Shown: positions 1-8,930, counted from the first letter of the stretch. The stretch is DNA of 64,000 bases from an uncultured Anaerolineae bacterium (GCA_903822545.1 CAIJPN010000048.1:1-64000), one strand, 5' to 3'. The notes: a model not told the origin generated them from the sequence alone. Program-made: numbers and translations.

Positions 1-256
1 GCTGTACTATCTGAAAGTTTATCCAACCTTTGATGTTTTAGGGGCACAGTTTGGCATGAACCGTTCAAAAGCCTGTGAAAATGTTCATGCTCTGCGGCCC
101 ATCTTGTACAAAGCTTTGCAGAATTTGGGTGTCATGCCATCGCGAGAATTCAAAACGGTTGGAGAGTTTCGTACAGCTTGCGCGTATGCCAAGGCAAAAG
201 CTGCGTCCAGAGTTGAAAATTTCTCCGTCTGTACGCCTGTCAGCGCGCGCATTTGA
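1..256 (+). pseudogene. IS5-type transposase remnant (5' end outside window)
   Basis: The reading frame is open from base 2 to a TGA at 254-256. The first ~55 residues look like the helix-turn-helix that precedes the DDE domain in IS5-like transposases: LYYLKVYPTFDVLGAQFG followed by a basic NRSKACENVHALRP helix. After the segment EFKTVGEFRTAC the sequence stops resembling the family and ends without any DDE residue. It is therefore a truncated, dead element. Bases 257-377 downstream hold nothing I recognise; no terminal inverted repeat is visible. The family call rests on the HTH pattern only. Confidence 0.55.
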
Positions 257-377
257 CGCTCGTCTCGAATTTCTGGTATCCCTTGGCAAGCTCCTCGCAA
301 GGTTTTACGCAAATCTACCAGATTTTTCACTATTCAGGAACACCCCTATCGTTCAATAAGCATTGAGGGCGTGAATC

Positions 378-1493
378 TTAGCGGTTGCCAAGCTCTGGCA
401 TGGAAAAATCGAGCGGGTGCTGGGTCTGCTCTACATCAAAGGATGGGGTAACGATTTTCCGCAGGTAGTCATCGGCGAAATCAATCTTCAGTTCTACCCA
501 CATGGGCAAGTGATCAGACATTTGGAAGGTTCGCCAAACCTTCAGGTAGTATTCCTTATTTTTGGGGGTATCAAGGGCAGAGCCATCAGGGGCGCACTCA
601 AGCTGTGAGCGGTTCTTCATCAGCGGGTAAAACTCGGTGCATTCTCCCTCGGTGAAAAGCGTTTTGTACAGGTTGAACACCCCGGCATGTCCGCCAAACT
701 TCACCTGCCCATCACGGGCTTTGAAGGCGATCTGGTCATAATATTTATCCAGCAGCATGTTGGAGGGGCTCAGACCTTCCGGGATGATAAACCCGTGCTT
801 TTGAAGCGCCTCCATCGTCTGGTGCTTGGGGCTGATGATGTTGAAATCGCCCAGGAGAATGTAATTGGCCGCTTCGTCATCGGCGCGCTTCGAAAGGAAG
901 GCGGCAATGGCGTCGATTTCAGCAATCCGCCGTTGCAGCAGCTTGCCCCGGTCTTCCCCATAATATATGTGCACGGTGCAGATGTTGAAACGAAACCAGC
1001 CCGATTGGAAGGCAACCATGAACGGTGTACGCGCAAACTGTTGTCCGCCAATCGTTTTGTTGGTTGGCAGGACAATTTCTCCGGCAATTTTTTGGAAGCG
1101 CACTTTGCGGGTATCGTACACAAAAGTCATACGTTCGCTGTTGCCAGAAGTACCTTCCACATTATCGGTGGTGATGTAGTCCCAGTCTGGGCCAAGAATG
1201 CGCATGACGATGTTGAGCCCGCTCAAGTCTTTGTTGACTTCCTGAATGGCGACCACATCAAACGCTGAAATGATCTCAGCAATGTAAAACAAAGATTCTT
1301 TTAGCCGGGGGCCATGCCCAAACTTGTTTGAATCAAAATCGCGCAGGTTCCAGGTCGCCACAAGGATCGTATCGTTCATGGTGCGCGCTGGAACATCATC
1401 ACGAAGCTGCTGGCGCAGGTTGAGCAAGTTATTTGCGCTGCGATATCCTTCATCCAGGCTGAAATTGTTGTTGATCGGGAAGTAAAACGGCAT
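378..1493 (-). CDS. Endonuclease/exonuclease/phosphatase (EEP) family protein
   Basis: 371 residues. The EEP-fold metal and catalytic motifs occur in order: VATWNLRDF (near residue 46), VVAIQEV (near 82, metal-binding Glu), LLGDFNI (catalytic Asp/Asn) and MSDHLPMWVEL near the C-terminus (catalytic Asp-His). The family cleaves phosphodiester or phosphomonoester bonds in nucleic acids, sphingomyelin or phosphoinositides; substrate cannot be told here. I chose ATG at 1493 because a strong GGAGGA ribosome site lies directly upstream; a start ten codons earlier would place that site inside the gene. No signal peptide is apparent, so a cytoplasmic enzyme is likely. It stands alone between a transposase remnant and a decayed region. 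Bases 1494-1618 show nothing. Confidence 0.8.
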   Translation of the reverse strand: MPFYFPINNNFSLDEGYRSANNLLNLRQQLRDDVPARTMNDTILVATWNLRDFDSNKFGHGPRLKESLFYIAEIISAFDVVAIQEVNKDLSGLNIVMRILGPDWDYITTDNVEGTSGNSERMTFVYDTRKVRFQKIAGEIVLPTNKTIGGQQFARTPFMVAFQSGWFRFNICTVHIYYGEDRGKLLQRRIAEIDAIAAFLSKRADDEAANYILLGDFNIISPKHQTMEALQKHGFIIPEGLSPSNMLLDKYYDQIAFKARDGQVKFGGHAGVFNLYKTLFTEGECTEFYPLMKNRSQLECAPDGSALDTPKNKEYYLKVWRTFQMSDHLPMWVELKIDFADDYLRKIVTPSFDVEQTQHPLDFSMPELGNR

Positions 1494-1618
1494 AGCTCCT
1501 CCTTCAAACTGGAAACTCGACAATTATACGATACGGTTATTGTACTGCAAATCGCCGCTGATTTTTTATTTCTGATGCTTCCTGTTCAAATTCCTGAAAA
1601 TTATGCAGATTTTGGTCT

Positions 1619-2008
1619 TCACATTTCGTACTGGCGCAGGTAACCCCTGTTTAGCGCATCATCCAGCAGCGCTTGGGCCGCAGCTTCATCCTGATTGACG
1701 AATTCAATCACGGCTGCCCGGCCGACCAGTTTGTGGCGGATTATCCACAACAATAAAATCCCCCGCACGACGATCGCGGGGACGATTCCATCGAATTTAC
1801 CGGTCTACTGCCCATACATTCAGTATCACCCATCTGGCAGGCCTTTGCCACAAAACTGGCAGTCTACCCCCAGGAGGCGATCCTCCAGGTCGGCCTTGAT
1901 GCCAGCCAGGAAAATGGAATTGCCATATAAAACCAGGCAAGGGTCTGCGATCATAAGATTCACTTTAGTTTTGGGGCTGTGCGTTGGGTATCTGATCCGG
2001 TGCGGCAC
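1619..2008 (-). pseudogene. Decayed coding fragments
   Basis: Several short out-of-frame coding pieces lie on the minus strand. One (about 1797-1619) encodes a hydrophobic stretch (VPAIVVRGILLLWII) followed by a helical tail ending LLDDALNRGYLRQYEM before a TGA at 1621-1619. Another (2008-1826) holds a single CxxC pair (VDCQFCGKGLPDG), perhaps half a zinc ribbon. No frame is long enough to be a working gene. They may be the far end of the broken genes just upstream on this strand. Confidence 0.35.
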
Positions 2009-2051
2009 ATCCCCTGGGCCGCGCCGGACTGCCCACCAGGGCGATATATAC

Positions 2052-2662
2052 TTACGGGTTGCTTACTACCGCCGTTCCCTCATTATAGCCGTGCTCGCCA
2101 GCCGAGTTTACACAATCTGCAGTAACCTGGGCCTGACCGACCGCCAGGGGCTGGACATAGAGCCAGCCGGGGTAATCATCTCGTGGCGACAACGAGACAA
2201 TGCCAGAAGGAGTTACAGACCAACTGCAAGTTTGCCAGGGGTTGCCCCAGATGACCCATTCCTTGAGGTAATCGGTTGTGAGCAAGTCCAGTGTGGCCGG
2301 TTCGGGCGCAGGGTTGACCGTGACGGTGGCGCTGCCATGATATCTGCCCAGCGCGCCGCAGGTTTCGGTGATCGTCACCGTGCCGACGGTATTTCCTTTT
2401 ACTGTGGCAGACCTGGTGGTGGAAGCAGTGACCCAGGCGATCGCCGGGTTGCTGCTGCTCCAGCTACAGGTGCTCAAAATCGTGCCGCTCGTTAGATTGG
2501 CGGATTCTCCAACCGTGATTGTCGAACTGGACGGCGAGATTTTTTAGGCTGTAGACCGTTCCGAAGAGGTTGTCTCCGCTGGCCTGGAAAAAACAGCCAC
2601 GGCAACTACGGCGACCACAAGGACGCCGACAATTGCCAAATCGTTTTTGTTCGTTTGTTCAT
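2052..2662 (-). pseudogene. Secreted bacterial Ig-like (Big_2-type) repeat protein, disrupted
   Basis: An ATG at 2662 has a good GGAG site upstream and starts a basic leader followed, after a one-base shift in an A-run, by a hydrophobic segment (LAIVGVLVVAVVAVAVF). About 20 codons later an in-frame TAA interrupts the frame, which then continues as two Ig-like repeats: TITVGESANLTSGT with the core Trp in CSWSSSNPAIAWV, and a second with CSWSVTPSGIVSLSP. Big_2 domains usually decorate surface proteins. One frameshift plus one nonsense codon argue for a dead gene, unless the A-run change is an assembly error. The final product would have been membrane-anchored or secreted. Confidence 0.6.
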
Positions 2663-2691
2663 TTGTTGGGTTTCTCCTATTTGATATCAAC

Positions 2692-3300
2692 TTACTTCAC
2701 TGTTACAACAGACATGCTGGTGGCGTTGGAACAGGTGGCTGTAATGGTGGCATTGCCTGCCAGAAGACCAACAACCCTGACCCCGCTGTTTCCTATCGTG
2801 TGAGAAGTTTGGGGATCTACAACCAAAGGGATATATGGGTCTTGCAGCGCGACAATATCCGTATTGGGAGTGGAAAGGGTGCAATTGTGCATCAAGGCGG
2901 TGGAGAAAACCCGGCTGACGGCGACGATCATTCCGGCCTCGTCGCCTGCGCTGCCCAGGTAAAGGATATTCTCCAGCACGGCGAAAGTGGTTCCCGACGC
3001 AAAACCATAGATCGCCCATCCACAAAATAGGTAAAATCAGGACGGCGCACCACGTAGATGAGCACCAGCGACTTCAGGACTTCTTCCAGGATGGGCGCCA
3101 CCGCCGTCGCCAGCAGGGTGAAACCGATGAAGCCCCCCGATGTAGGTATTGATTTGAAGGGCCAGGAAAAAGGCCACCAGCCCTCCGCCCATGCAAATCA
3201 AAATCCCCTTGATGCTGCCCAATGCATACAGATCCAGCCAGCGGACAATCCCGAGAAATACGAGCGGTATGCCAATAGCCACGAGCATTGCGATAATCAT
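2692..3300 (-). pseudogene. PrsW-type glutamic intramembrane protease, frameshifted and fused to an Ig-like tail
   Basis: From ATG at 3300 the frame encodes transmembrane helices (IPLVFLGIVRWLDLYALGS..., GGGLVAFFLALQINTYIGG). A shift in a run of six G (about 3133) moves to a frame carrying APILEEVLKSLVLIYVVRR, the EExxK motif of PrsW (PF13367). A second shift near 3014 leads to IYGFASGTTFAVLENILYL, the family's second catalytic Glu motif, and then FSTALMH, the third motif His. Directly after this His (about 2890) the sequence becomes an Ig-like repeat (SNATSMSVVTVK end) with no further membrane helices. PrsW proteases cleave membrane substrates such as anti-sigma factors. This copy is broken by two frameshifts and its C-terminal membrane part has been replaced. 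Confidence 0.65.
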
Positions 3301-3361
3301 GATGTGGAAATCGCCTTTCAGTCGATATTGGCAAGCGCTTTGCGCAGAAATAACCGATGGG

Positions 3362-3384
3362 ATGTCAGGCTATAAGCCTGACAT
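3362..3384. repeat. Short palindromic (REP-like) hairpin
   Basis: ATGTCAGGC / GCCTGACAT arms with a TATAA loop. It lies in the 238-bp gap between the broken PrsW gene and the response regulator, where no gene is visible. There is no T-run next to it, so it is not a standard terminator. Confidence 0.5.
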
Positions 3385-3538
3385 CCTGCTTACTTGGCTC
3401 TTCAAGATTTTTCGTAAAATACCTTGGCGGGCACACATCCGTCAAATCCGTGTACAAAAAAGCTAATTCTCGGAGAGCCGAAATATTTGATCCCTGGCCG
3501 GTTTCTAAACCCGCCCTACAGATAATTTTGCAAGATGC

Positions 3539-4192
3539 CTATCGGACTTTTCCCAGCCCATGACGAGCGGCATAGGCGATCACCTGCGCGCGGTTTTCAA
3601 GGTGAAGCCGCTCCAGGATTTGCCCCATGTGATAGCGGATGGTCGGTTCGCTAAGGTGAAGCGCATCGCCAATCTGCGGATAGGTCAACCCCTGCGCGAC
3701 GAGAGTCAAGATTTCGCTTTGGCGCGCTGTTAACTCATCCGGTGAAACCGCATCCCCCAACGTCTCCACGCGCCTGGCCTGTCGGGCAAACTCATCTAGC
3801 AGTCGCGCCGCCAGAATTGGCGGCAGGGCCGCGCCGCCCTTTTCCACCTGGGCGATCATTTCCAGGAAACGGTCGGCGCTTTGGCTTTTCAGCAGGTACC
3901 CGCACGCCCCGCTTCGGATGGCTTCGAATAGATATTCATCGCTGGATGAAACAGTCAGCATGACGATCTTGATTTGCGGCAGTTCTGCTTTGATCAGGCG
4001 TGTTGCAATCAGGCCGTCCGCTTCGGGCATGTCAATGTCCATCAGGATCAACTCTGGCGAAAGCAGGCGCGCCTGTCTGAGCGCATCCAGCCCGTTGCTG
4101 GCCGTTCCCAGCACGTCATAGCCTTTTGCAGACAGCAAAACCTTGAGCGATTGCAGGAAAAGGGCATGATCATCAACCAGCAAGAGGTTCAT
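3539..4192 (-). CDS. Response regulator, NarL/FixJ type (REC + LuxR HTH)
   Basis: 217 residues, the usual length. The N-terminal receiver domain has the acidic pair D7/D8, phospho-acceptor D52 (LILMDIDMPEADG) and the conserved Lys in GYLLKSQ. The C-terminal LuxR-type helix-turn-helix (about 150-212) reads LTARQSEILTLVAQGLTY followed by PQIGDALHLSEPTIRYH. It is a DNA-binding transcription regulator activated by phosphorylation. Its gene starts 16 bp after the stop of the histidine kinase upstream on the same strand, so the two form a two-component operon. The target genes are not obvious from position. Confidence 0.93.
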   Translation of the reverse strand: MNLLLVDDHALFLQSLKVLLSAKGYDVLGTASNGLDALRQARLLSPELILMDIDMPEADGLIATRLIKAELPQIKIVMLTVSSSDEYLFEAIRSGACGYLLKSQSADRFLEMIAQVEKGGAALPPILAARLLDEFARQARRVETLGDAVSPDELTARQSEILTLVAQGLTYPQIGDALHLSEPTIRYHMGQILERLHLENRAQVIAYAARHGLGKVR

Positions 4193-4208
4193 CGCGGCCT
4201 CGGCGTAT

Positions 4209-5882
4209 TCATTCTTTGGATATTTCCATTTGTACCACGATCCGGGTTCCGTTACCGGGGCGCGAATCTACTTCCAGGCGGCCACCCAGCGCCTCGGCCC
4301 GCTCGCGGATGGATTGCAGCCCAAAACCCTGAGATTTTGTTCCAGCCCAAGCGGCATCAAACCCCCGGCCATCATCCACAATGGCAACCTGTACCTGCAA
4401 CCCTGATAATGTAAACGTTACCTGGATATTTTTGGCGTGGGCGTGTTTGCGCACATTGGAAAGCGCCTCTTGGATGATGCGCAGGAGCTGCAACTCGGCC
4501 TTTGCGCCAATTCCGCGTGTTTCAAGCTCCGGCGGGATGCTTAGCCTGATTTCCAGGCCATATTGCTGGCTGAAGTGCCCCGCATACTGGCGCAACACCT
4601 GAAAAAACGGGACATTTGAATCCAGCGCCAGCTTTGCGCCGAGCAAATACTCGCGCACATCCACCTCGGAAGAAAGCGTTGTTTCTTCGATTAGCTCCAG
4701 GCAGGCACCCACCTGGGTTATTTGGTCCTGTTGCAGCAAAATTTTGGCGGCGCTGGCTTGCAACCGGGCCGCTGCCAAAGTTTGGGCCAGGCTGTCGTGC
4801 AACTCACGCGCCAGGCGGTCTCGCTCTTGCAGGGTTGCCAGGGCGCGCTGCTGTTCGATGATCTTGGCCTGGGCGCGTTTTTGCTCGGTAATATCGCGCA
4901 GCAACAGCAGGCGACCCACTTCCAGCCCGCGCCAGTCTTTTAGCTGGGAAAAAGCCAGGGTGTAATCCCGCGCTCCTGGCCCGGCGCCCAGGCTGAATTC
5001 CAGTTCCGGCCCGAGGGAATTATCCGCCAGCAATTTCTCAATATCGGCAGGAAGAAGTGAGCTAAATTTCTGGTTCCGGGCGCGTTGGGCGGAAACTTGC
5101 AAAATCTGCTCTGCCGCCGGGTTGATGTTCACCACATGCCCGAGCGGATTCAACACCAACATGCCCGCGTAAAGCTGGTCGATTGCCGTCTGGCGTGCCA
5201 TGACAATTGGGTCGAAAATCCGGAAGGCGAACAGCGCGATGGCATAGGCTGTGAAGGGGATCGCAAACGCGGGCACATAGAACCAGTTATCAACCACCTT
5301 GAAATTTGCGACATATGCCAGGCGGCCTCCCAACTCTCCCAGGAGCATAATTGAAACGGGCCAACGGTGTTGCGGCGAGCGGATAAACAGCCAAATCAGG
5401 ATGAAAAAGCAGGCCAAAGTCCATAAAATTCCATAGATGAAAAATGTCCAAACGATTGGGCCGCGCACCGGGATGATCGATTCTGCAAAGCTGAAACCGA
5501 TCCAAATGAGATGATGGAAATCGTTTGTCAGAACAGCAACGATCCCCAGGAGCGGGATAATCGACAGCAAGGCGATGTTGCGACGAGTCAGCCAGCGTCC
5601 TGGCCAAACGTATTCCAGGAAAAAGCAGGTAGTGGCTGTAACCGTTGGCACCTGGCAACTGGCCTGAAGTTTATACCAAACAATTTTGGTTGCAAGATCC
5701 ATTGCTATCATTTCCAGGATGATGCCGGTTGACCATAACATAGCGAAAAGGCAGCCAATAGCAAGGGGCAGCGCACCAGGGATATTGCGATGCTGCCAGC
5801 CGTAGATGCACAGGATCAGCAATAAAACCTGGTTCGATACCGATGGCCAGATGGTGGGGGTGTAAGCATAGTCAGTGATCAT
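4209..5882 (-). CDS. Membrane sensor histidine kinase, NarX-type (7TM-PAS-HisKA_3-HATPase)
   Basis: 557 residues from the chosen ATG. Residues 1 to about 210 hold seven hydrophobic helices like the histidine-kinase N-terminal 7TM module. A PAS-like segment follows (about 220-330: AGMLVLNPLGHVVNINPAAEQIL). The HisKA_3 dimerisation helix has its phospho-acceptor His in RDRLARELHDSLAQ (about residue 363), and the ATPase domain has LSNVRKHAHA, VDDGRGFD and FGLQSIRERAEALGG. Two adjacent ATGs (5885 and 5882) sit behind an AGGTGAG site; 5882 gives better spacing. A longer version from 5957 is possible but has no better site. Partner is the NarL-type regulator 16 bp downstream. The signal sensed is unknown. 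Confidence 0.9.
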   Translation of the reverse strand: MITDYAYTPTIWPSVSNQVLLLILCIYGWQHRNIPGALPLAIGCLFAMLWSTGIILEMIAMDLATKIVWYKLQASCQVPTVTATTCFFLEYVWPGRWLTRRNIALLSIIPLLGIVAVLTNDFHHLIWIGFSFAESIIPVRGPIVWTFFIYGILWTLACFFILIWLFIRSPQHRWPVSIMLLGELGGRLAYVANFKVVDNWFYVPAFAIPFTAYAIALFAFRIFDPIVMARQTAIDQLYAGMLVLNPLGHVVNINPAAEQILQVSAQRARNQKFSSLLPADIEKLLADNSLGPELEFSLGAGPGARDYTLAFSQLKDWRGLEVGRLLLLRDITEQKRAQAKIIEQQRALATLQERDRLARELHDSLAQTLAAARLQASAAKILLQQDQITQVGACLELIEETTLSSEVDVREYLLGAKLALDSNVPFFQVLRQYAGHFSQQYGLEIRLSIPPELETRGIGAKAELQLLRIIQEALSNVRKHAHAKNIQVTFTLSGLQVQVAIVDDGRGFDAAWAGTKSQGFGLQSIRERAEALGGRLEVDSRPGNGTRIVVQMEISKE

Positions 5883-5885
5883 CAT

Positions 5886-6163
5886 CTCACCTAGTATGGT
5901 CATTATCAATCGGATAAATTCAAATGTCAAATAATGTCCGTGACAGGTGAGTATCAAAAGAAAAGACTTTCATTTTTGATGTGTAAAAACTATTGCTTCC
6001 GATCGCGATGTGAGTATCTTGCTTTACTATGCTCCATGGCATTCGGGAGTATTTTTGTCAATCCCCCAGCCCCGCCACCGCCTGCAGATGATAGGGCCAA
6101 CTGCACTTCTGCATCGATCAGGGGTTGTATTGAACATTCCCAAACATATGACATAAATCATAC
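5886..6163. other. Divergent intergenic region
   Basis: The interval lies between the divergently transcribed histidine kinase and the GntR regulator. I see no gene in it. It must contain the promoter of the kinase operon on the minus strand, but no clear -35/-10 pair stands out. The right part becomes AT-rich, leading into the palindrome at 6172. Confidence 0.4.
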
Positions 6164-6193
6164 TTGACTTTAATATATGATATTAGATATTAT
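6164..6193 (+). promoter_or_regulatory. Sigma70-type promoter of the GntR gene
   Basis: TTGACT (6164-6169), an 18-bp spacer and TATTAT (6188-6193). The -10 box lies exactly at the centre of the palindrome at 6172-6210, so a protein bound to the palindrome would block RNA polymerase. Start of transcription is expected near 6200. Confidence 0.6.
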
Positions 6194-6210
6194 ATCTAAT
6201 ATCATATATT
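6172..6210. promoter_or_regulatory. 39-bp perfect palindrome, probable GntR operator
   Basis: Two 19-bp arms (6172-6190 and 6192-6210) are perfect inverted repeats around the single base 6191; the core is TATGATATTAGATAT and its mirror. It is made only of A/T with three G/C per arm and ends 20 bp before the GntR start codon. GntR-family dimers bind palindromes at their own promoters, so autoregulation is the simplest reading. Confidence 0.65.
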
Positions 6211-6230
6211 AGAAAAAGCGCAGGTTATTT

Positions 6231-6914
6231 ATGTTCCCAACCGAAACTGCATCCCATAAACAACTCCGCAATGTGGTGGCTGACCAGTTGCGCGCCGCTA
6301 TCCTCGGAGGGCGCCTGAAACCTGGCGAATGGTTGCGCCAGGAACGATTGGCCCAAGAGTTGGGCGTCAGCCAGATGCCGGTTCGCGAGGCTCTCAAGGA
6401 GTTGACTGCCGAAGGATTGATAGAGCACTTACCGTATCGAGGGGTGCGGGTGATAGAGTTCAACCCGGACGACATTGCTGACCTGTATGAGCACCGCGCC
6501 TTTCTCGAAGGTCGCGCCGCCCGGATTGCGGCCAACAACATTACTGCCGAAGAAATCGCTGAACTTAAGCGGTTGCAAAAAGAGATGGAACAGAATCTTG
6601 CCCCGGAAAAGCTTGCTATTTATCGTGACCTGAACCGTAATTTTCATCAAATCATTTATACAGCCAGCCACAGAGAATACCTGATTCGCACGCTGACCCA
6701 GATGTGGGCCACCTTCCCAACAATGTTGATTGGGAATTTCCAGGCGACTGCCACCAACCCCCTTCCCGAACGCGATAATCCAGACATTACCGAGCATCAC
6801 ACCCTGATCGATGCCATCGAACGGCGTGATGGTATTACGGCTGAACTGGTACTGAAAGATCACATCATGGCTGTGGCGCGACAGTTTCTTGCTTCGCTGG
6901 ATGAGCGAAAGTGA
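6231..6914 (+). CDS. GntR family transcriptional regulator, FadR/FCD subfamily
   Basis: 227 residues. The N-terminal winged helix-turn-helix (about 10-75) reads LRAAILGGRLKPGEWLRQERLAQELGVS followed by MPVREALKELTAEGLI, the GntR signature. The all-helical FCD ligand domain (about 80-220) has the candidate metal/ligand residues seen in the family: Asp/Arg in RDLNRNFHQIIY, and two His in EHHTLIDAIERRD and LKDHIMAV. Such regulators sense small carboxylic or amino acids. It lies 224 bp upstream of the peptide transporter operon in the same direction and probably controls both that operon and itself through the palindrome at 6172-6210. The ribosome site is weak (GCAGG). Confidence 0.9.
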   Translation: MFPTETASHKQLRNVVADQLRAAILGGRLKPGEWLRQERLAQELGVSQMPVREALKELTAEGLIEHLPYRGVRVIEFNPDDIADLYEHRAFLEGRAARIAANNITAEEIAELKRLQKEMEQNLAPEKLAIYRDLNRNFHQIIYTASHREYLIRTLTQMWATFPTMLIGNFQATATNPLPERDNPDITEHHTLIDAIERRDGITAELVLKDHIMAVARQFLASLDERK

Positions 6915-7138
6915 AACCCTGATGGTGATGGGTGTCCAGTCAGTAACAGCGCTGGAATTCCAGCACCAGAGCGAGGCTGTGTGGTGTCGTCGGTGGAGCG
7001 AGCGCCGGGGCGGCGCATCTTTAAAAAGATGATTTGCAACGGTACAGCGTTCATCCCCGAAAAGATTTCAATTCGTGAGTGAATCCACTGTTGTGCCAGA
7101 TGGCATGACAGAGATAAAAAAACGAAAAGGAGAAGTGT
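6915..7138. other. Intergenic region before the peptide transporter
   Basis: No gene. It contains a 14-bp perfect palindrome GCTGGAATTCCAGC (6951-6964) and a 7-bp hairpin CATCTTT/AAAGATG (7016-7031). Either could be an operator or a leader structure of the transporter mRNA. A strong AAGGAG ribosome site (7127-7132) precedes the next gene. No copy of the 39-bp palindrome is present here. Confidence 0.4.
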
Positions 7139-8878
7139 ATGAAGAAAATTCTATTCGCTTTCGTGGTACTGGCCTTTGTGCTGGCCGCTTGCAGTCCGGC
7201 AGCCACGGAAAACCCTGCTCAACCGGCATCCACTGAAGCCCCGGCCCAGCCAGCCGCTACCGATGCTCCCAAGCCGACCGAAGCCCCCGCGGTTGACCCG
7301 AATACCCCGGTAATGGGCGGTACGGTCATCGTTGGCACGCCGCAGGAACCGGGCACACTCAGCCCCCTGCTGTCTTCGGCCACCATTGATGATGTCATCA
7401 ATGCGTTCATTGTTGAAGGCCTGGTGACGATGGATGGCGATGGCAAGTATGCTCCTGTACTGGCTGAAGAATTGCCAACCGCTTCTGAAGATGGCCTGAC
7501 CGTGACGTACAAGTTGAAGAAGGATATCAAGTTCTCCAACGGTGACCCGTTTACCTGCGCTGATGTGCAGTTCACTTATGAAGCCATCGTCTCTGACCTT
7601 TCGGGCGCAAGCACCTCGGGTTACAGCGACATCGAAAAGATCGAATGCCCTGATGATTACACCGCAGTAGTCACCTTTGCAGAAGTTTACGCCCCCTTCA
7701 TGCGCCTGTTTGCCTTCATTGTTCCCAAGGGCGCTGGTGACCTGACGAAGCTGGATACCTGGGAATACAACCGCGCCCCAATCGGCACCGGCCCCTGGAT
7801 GGTTTCGGAATGGGCGGCCGGCGACCACATTACGCTGGTCAAGAATCCCAATTATCGCGAAGAAGGCAAGCCTTACCTGGACAGTGTGATCGTAAAGATC
7901 CTGCCCTCGCGCGAAACTGGCGTGCAGCTGCTCGGTACTGGTGAAATCACCGTGCTGTGGGACCTGACCGAAGCTGACATCCCCACCATTGAAAAGCTGG
8001 ATGGCGTAGGTTGGTCTGGCGCTTTGTATGGTTACGGTGAAAATGAATTGCTGGTGCTTAATTTTGGAGCAAACGATGGCTCGGCTCCGGCAGATCCTTC
8101 TAAGGCTCCGCACTTTGCCCTGAGTGACCTGCGCGTGCGCCAGGCACTTCAGTATGGCATCGACAAGCAGACGATTGTGGATAACCTGCTGGGCGGCAAT
8201 GTCAAAGTCGGCACCACTGTCTTGCCTGCTGGTCAGTGGGCCTGCCCGCAGCCGGCCAGCGAATACAATGTGGAAAAGGCCAAAGCCCTGCTCGATGAAG
8301 CTGGCTGGGTGGTTGGCGCTGACGGTATCCGCGAAAAAGATGGCATCAAACTGAGCCTGAAGATTTCCACCACCACTGGCAACCAGCTGCGCGAACAGAC
8401 CGAGCAGGTTTTGGTCGAAATGCTGAAAGAAATCGGCATCGACCTGGTGATTGATAACGTACCGTCCGATGTGCTCTTTGCCAGCTGGGATTCGGATGGC
8501 ATGCGCAAGAAAGGCCGTTTCGATATCCTGCTCTACACCACCGGCGGCGGTATCGACCCCGATAGCCACCTGTTTGGCAATTACCACTCTGCCCGCATCC
8601 CAACTGCTGAAAATGAAGGCGCTGGCAACAACTACAGCCGCTACATCAACGCCGATGTAGACGCCTTGATCGACGACGCTGCCTTCAACCCCGACCAGGG
8701 GGCTCGCCGTGAAGCCTACTGCAAAGCTGCCGAGCAAATCAACAAAGATTTACCGCGCATCTTCCTCTACGAGCGCATGGTGATCAGCGGCTACCGCGAA
8801 CAACTGCAGAACTTCCGCGTTTCGCCGGGCTATGCCGACCTGACCCTCGACTCGCAAAATTGGTGGCTGAAGCCATAA
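7139..8878 (+). CDS. Oligopeptide-type ABC transporter substrate-binding lipoprotein (SBP family 5)
   Basis: 579 residues. The N-terminus is a lipoprotein signal: a basic MKK, a hydrophobic core and the lipobox VLAAC with Cys18 as the lipidation site. A flexible Ala/Pro/Thr/Glu spacer (about 19-58) follows. The mature domain matches family 5 solute-binding proteins (DppA/OppA type): GGTVIVGTPQEPGTLSP, the signature LAEELPTASEDGLTVTYKLK, FSNGDPFTCADVQFTYEAI, WMVSEWAAGDHITLVKNPNY and the late YERMVISGYR. It captures the substrate outside the membrane and delivers it to the two permeases encoded next. A di- or oligopeptide is the usual ligand, but family 5 also binds sugars, nickel-chelates and opines, so specificity is inferred from the neighbours. 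Confidence 0.92.
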   Translation: MKKILFAFVVLAFVLAACSPAATENPAQPASTEAPAQPAATDAPKPTEAPAVDPNTPVMGGTVIVGTPQEPGTLSPLLSSATIDDVINAFIVEGLVTMDGDGKYAPVLAEELPTASEDGLTVTYKLKKDIKFSNGDPFTCADVQFTYEAIVSDLSGASTSGYSDIEKIECPDDYTAVVTFAEVYAPFMRLFAFIVPKGAGDLTKLDTWEYNRAPIGTGPWMVSEWAAGDHITLVKNPNYREEGKPYLDSVIVKILPSRETGVQLLGTGEITVLWDLTEADIPTIEKLDGVGWSGALYGYGENELLVLNFGANDGSAPADPSKAPHFALSDLRVRQALQYGIDKQTIVDNLLGGNVKVGTTVLPAGQWACPQPASEYNVEKAKALLDEAGWVVGADGIREKDGIKLSLKISTTTGNQLREQTEQVLVEMLKEIGIDLVIDNVPSDVLFASWDSDGMRKKGRFDILLYTTGGGIDPDSHLFGNYHSARIPTAENEGAGNNYSRYINADVDALIDDAAFNPDQGARREAYCKAAEQINKDLPRIFLYERMVISGYREQLQNFRVSPGYADLTLDSQNWWLKP

Positions 8879-8900
8879 CCCCAGCAAGCGTACTATAATT

Positions 8901-8930
8901 TGTGGAGGAAGGGGCATCCCTTCCTCCACA
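8901..8930 (+). terminator. 13-bp hairpin between binding protein and permease genes
   Basis: TGTGGAGGAAGGG (8901-8913), loop GCAT, then the exact complement (8918-8930). Only CTTATT follows, so it is a weak terminator or an mRNA-stabilising stem. Such stems after a binding-protein gene commonly give more binding protein than permease. Confidence 0.6.

Noticed and set aside
1695-2495. 266-codon open frame on the plus strand
   Set aside because: Composition is arginine/proline-rich with no domain, and the minus strand here shows Ig-like repeat sequence, so it is a shadow of a decayed gene.
7151-8737. 528-codon open frame on the minus strand
   Set aside because: It lies entirely opposite the peptide-binding lipoprotein gene; no motif, and the plus-strand gene has clear family signatures.
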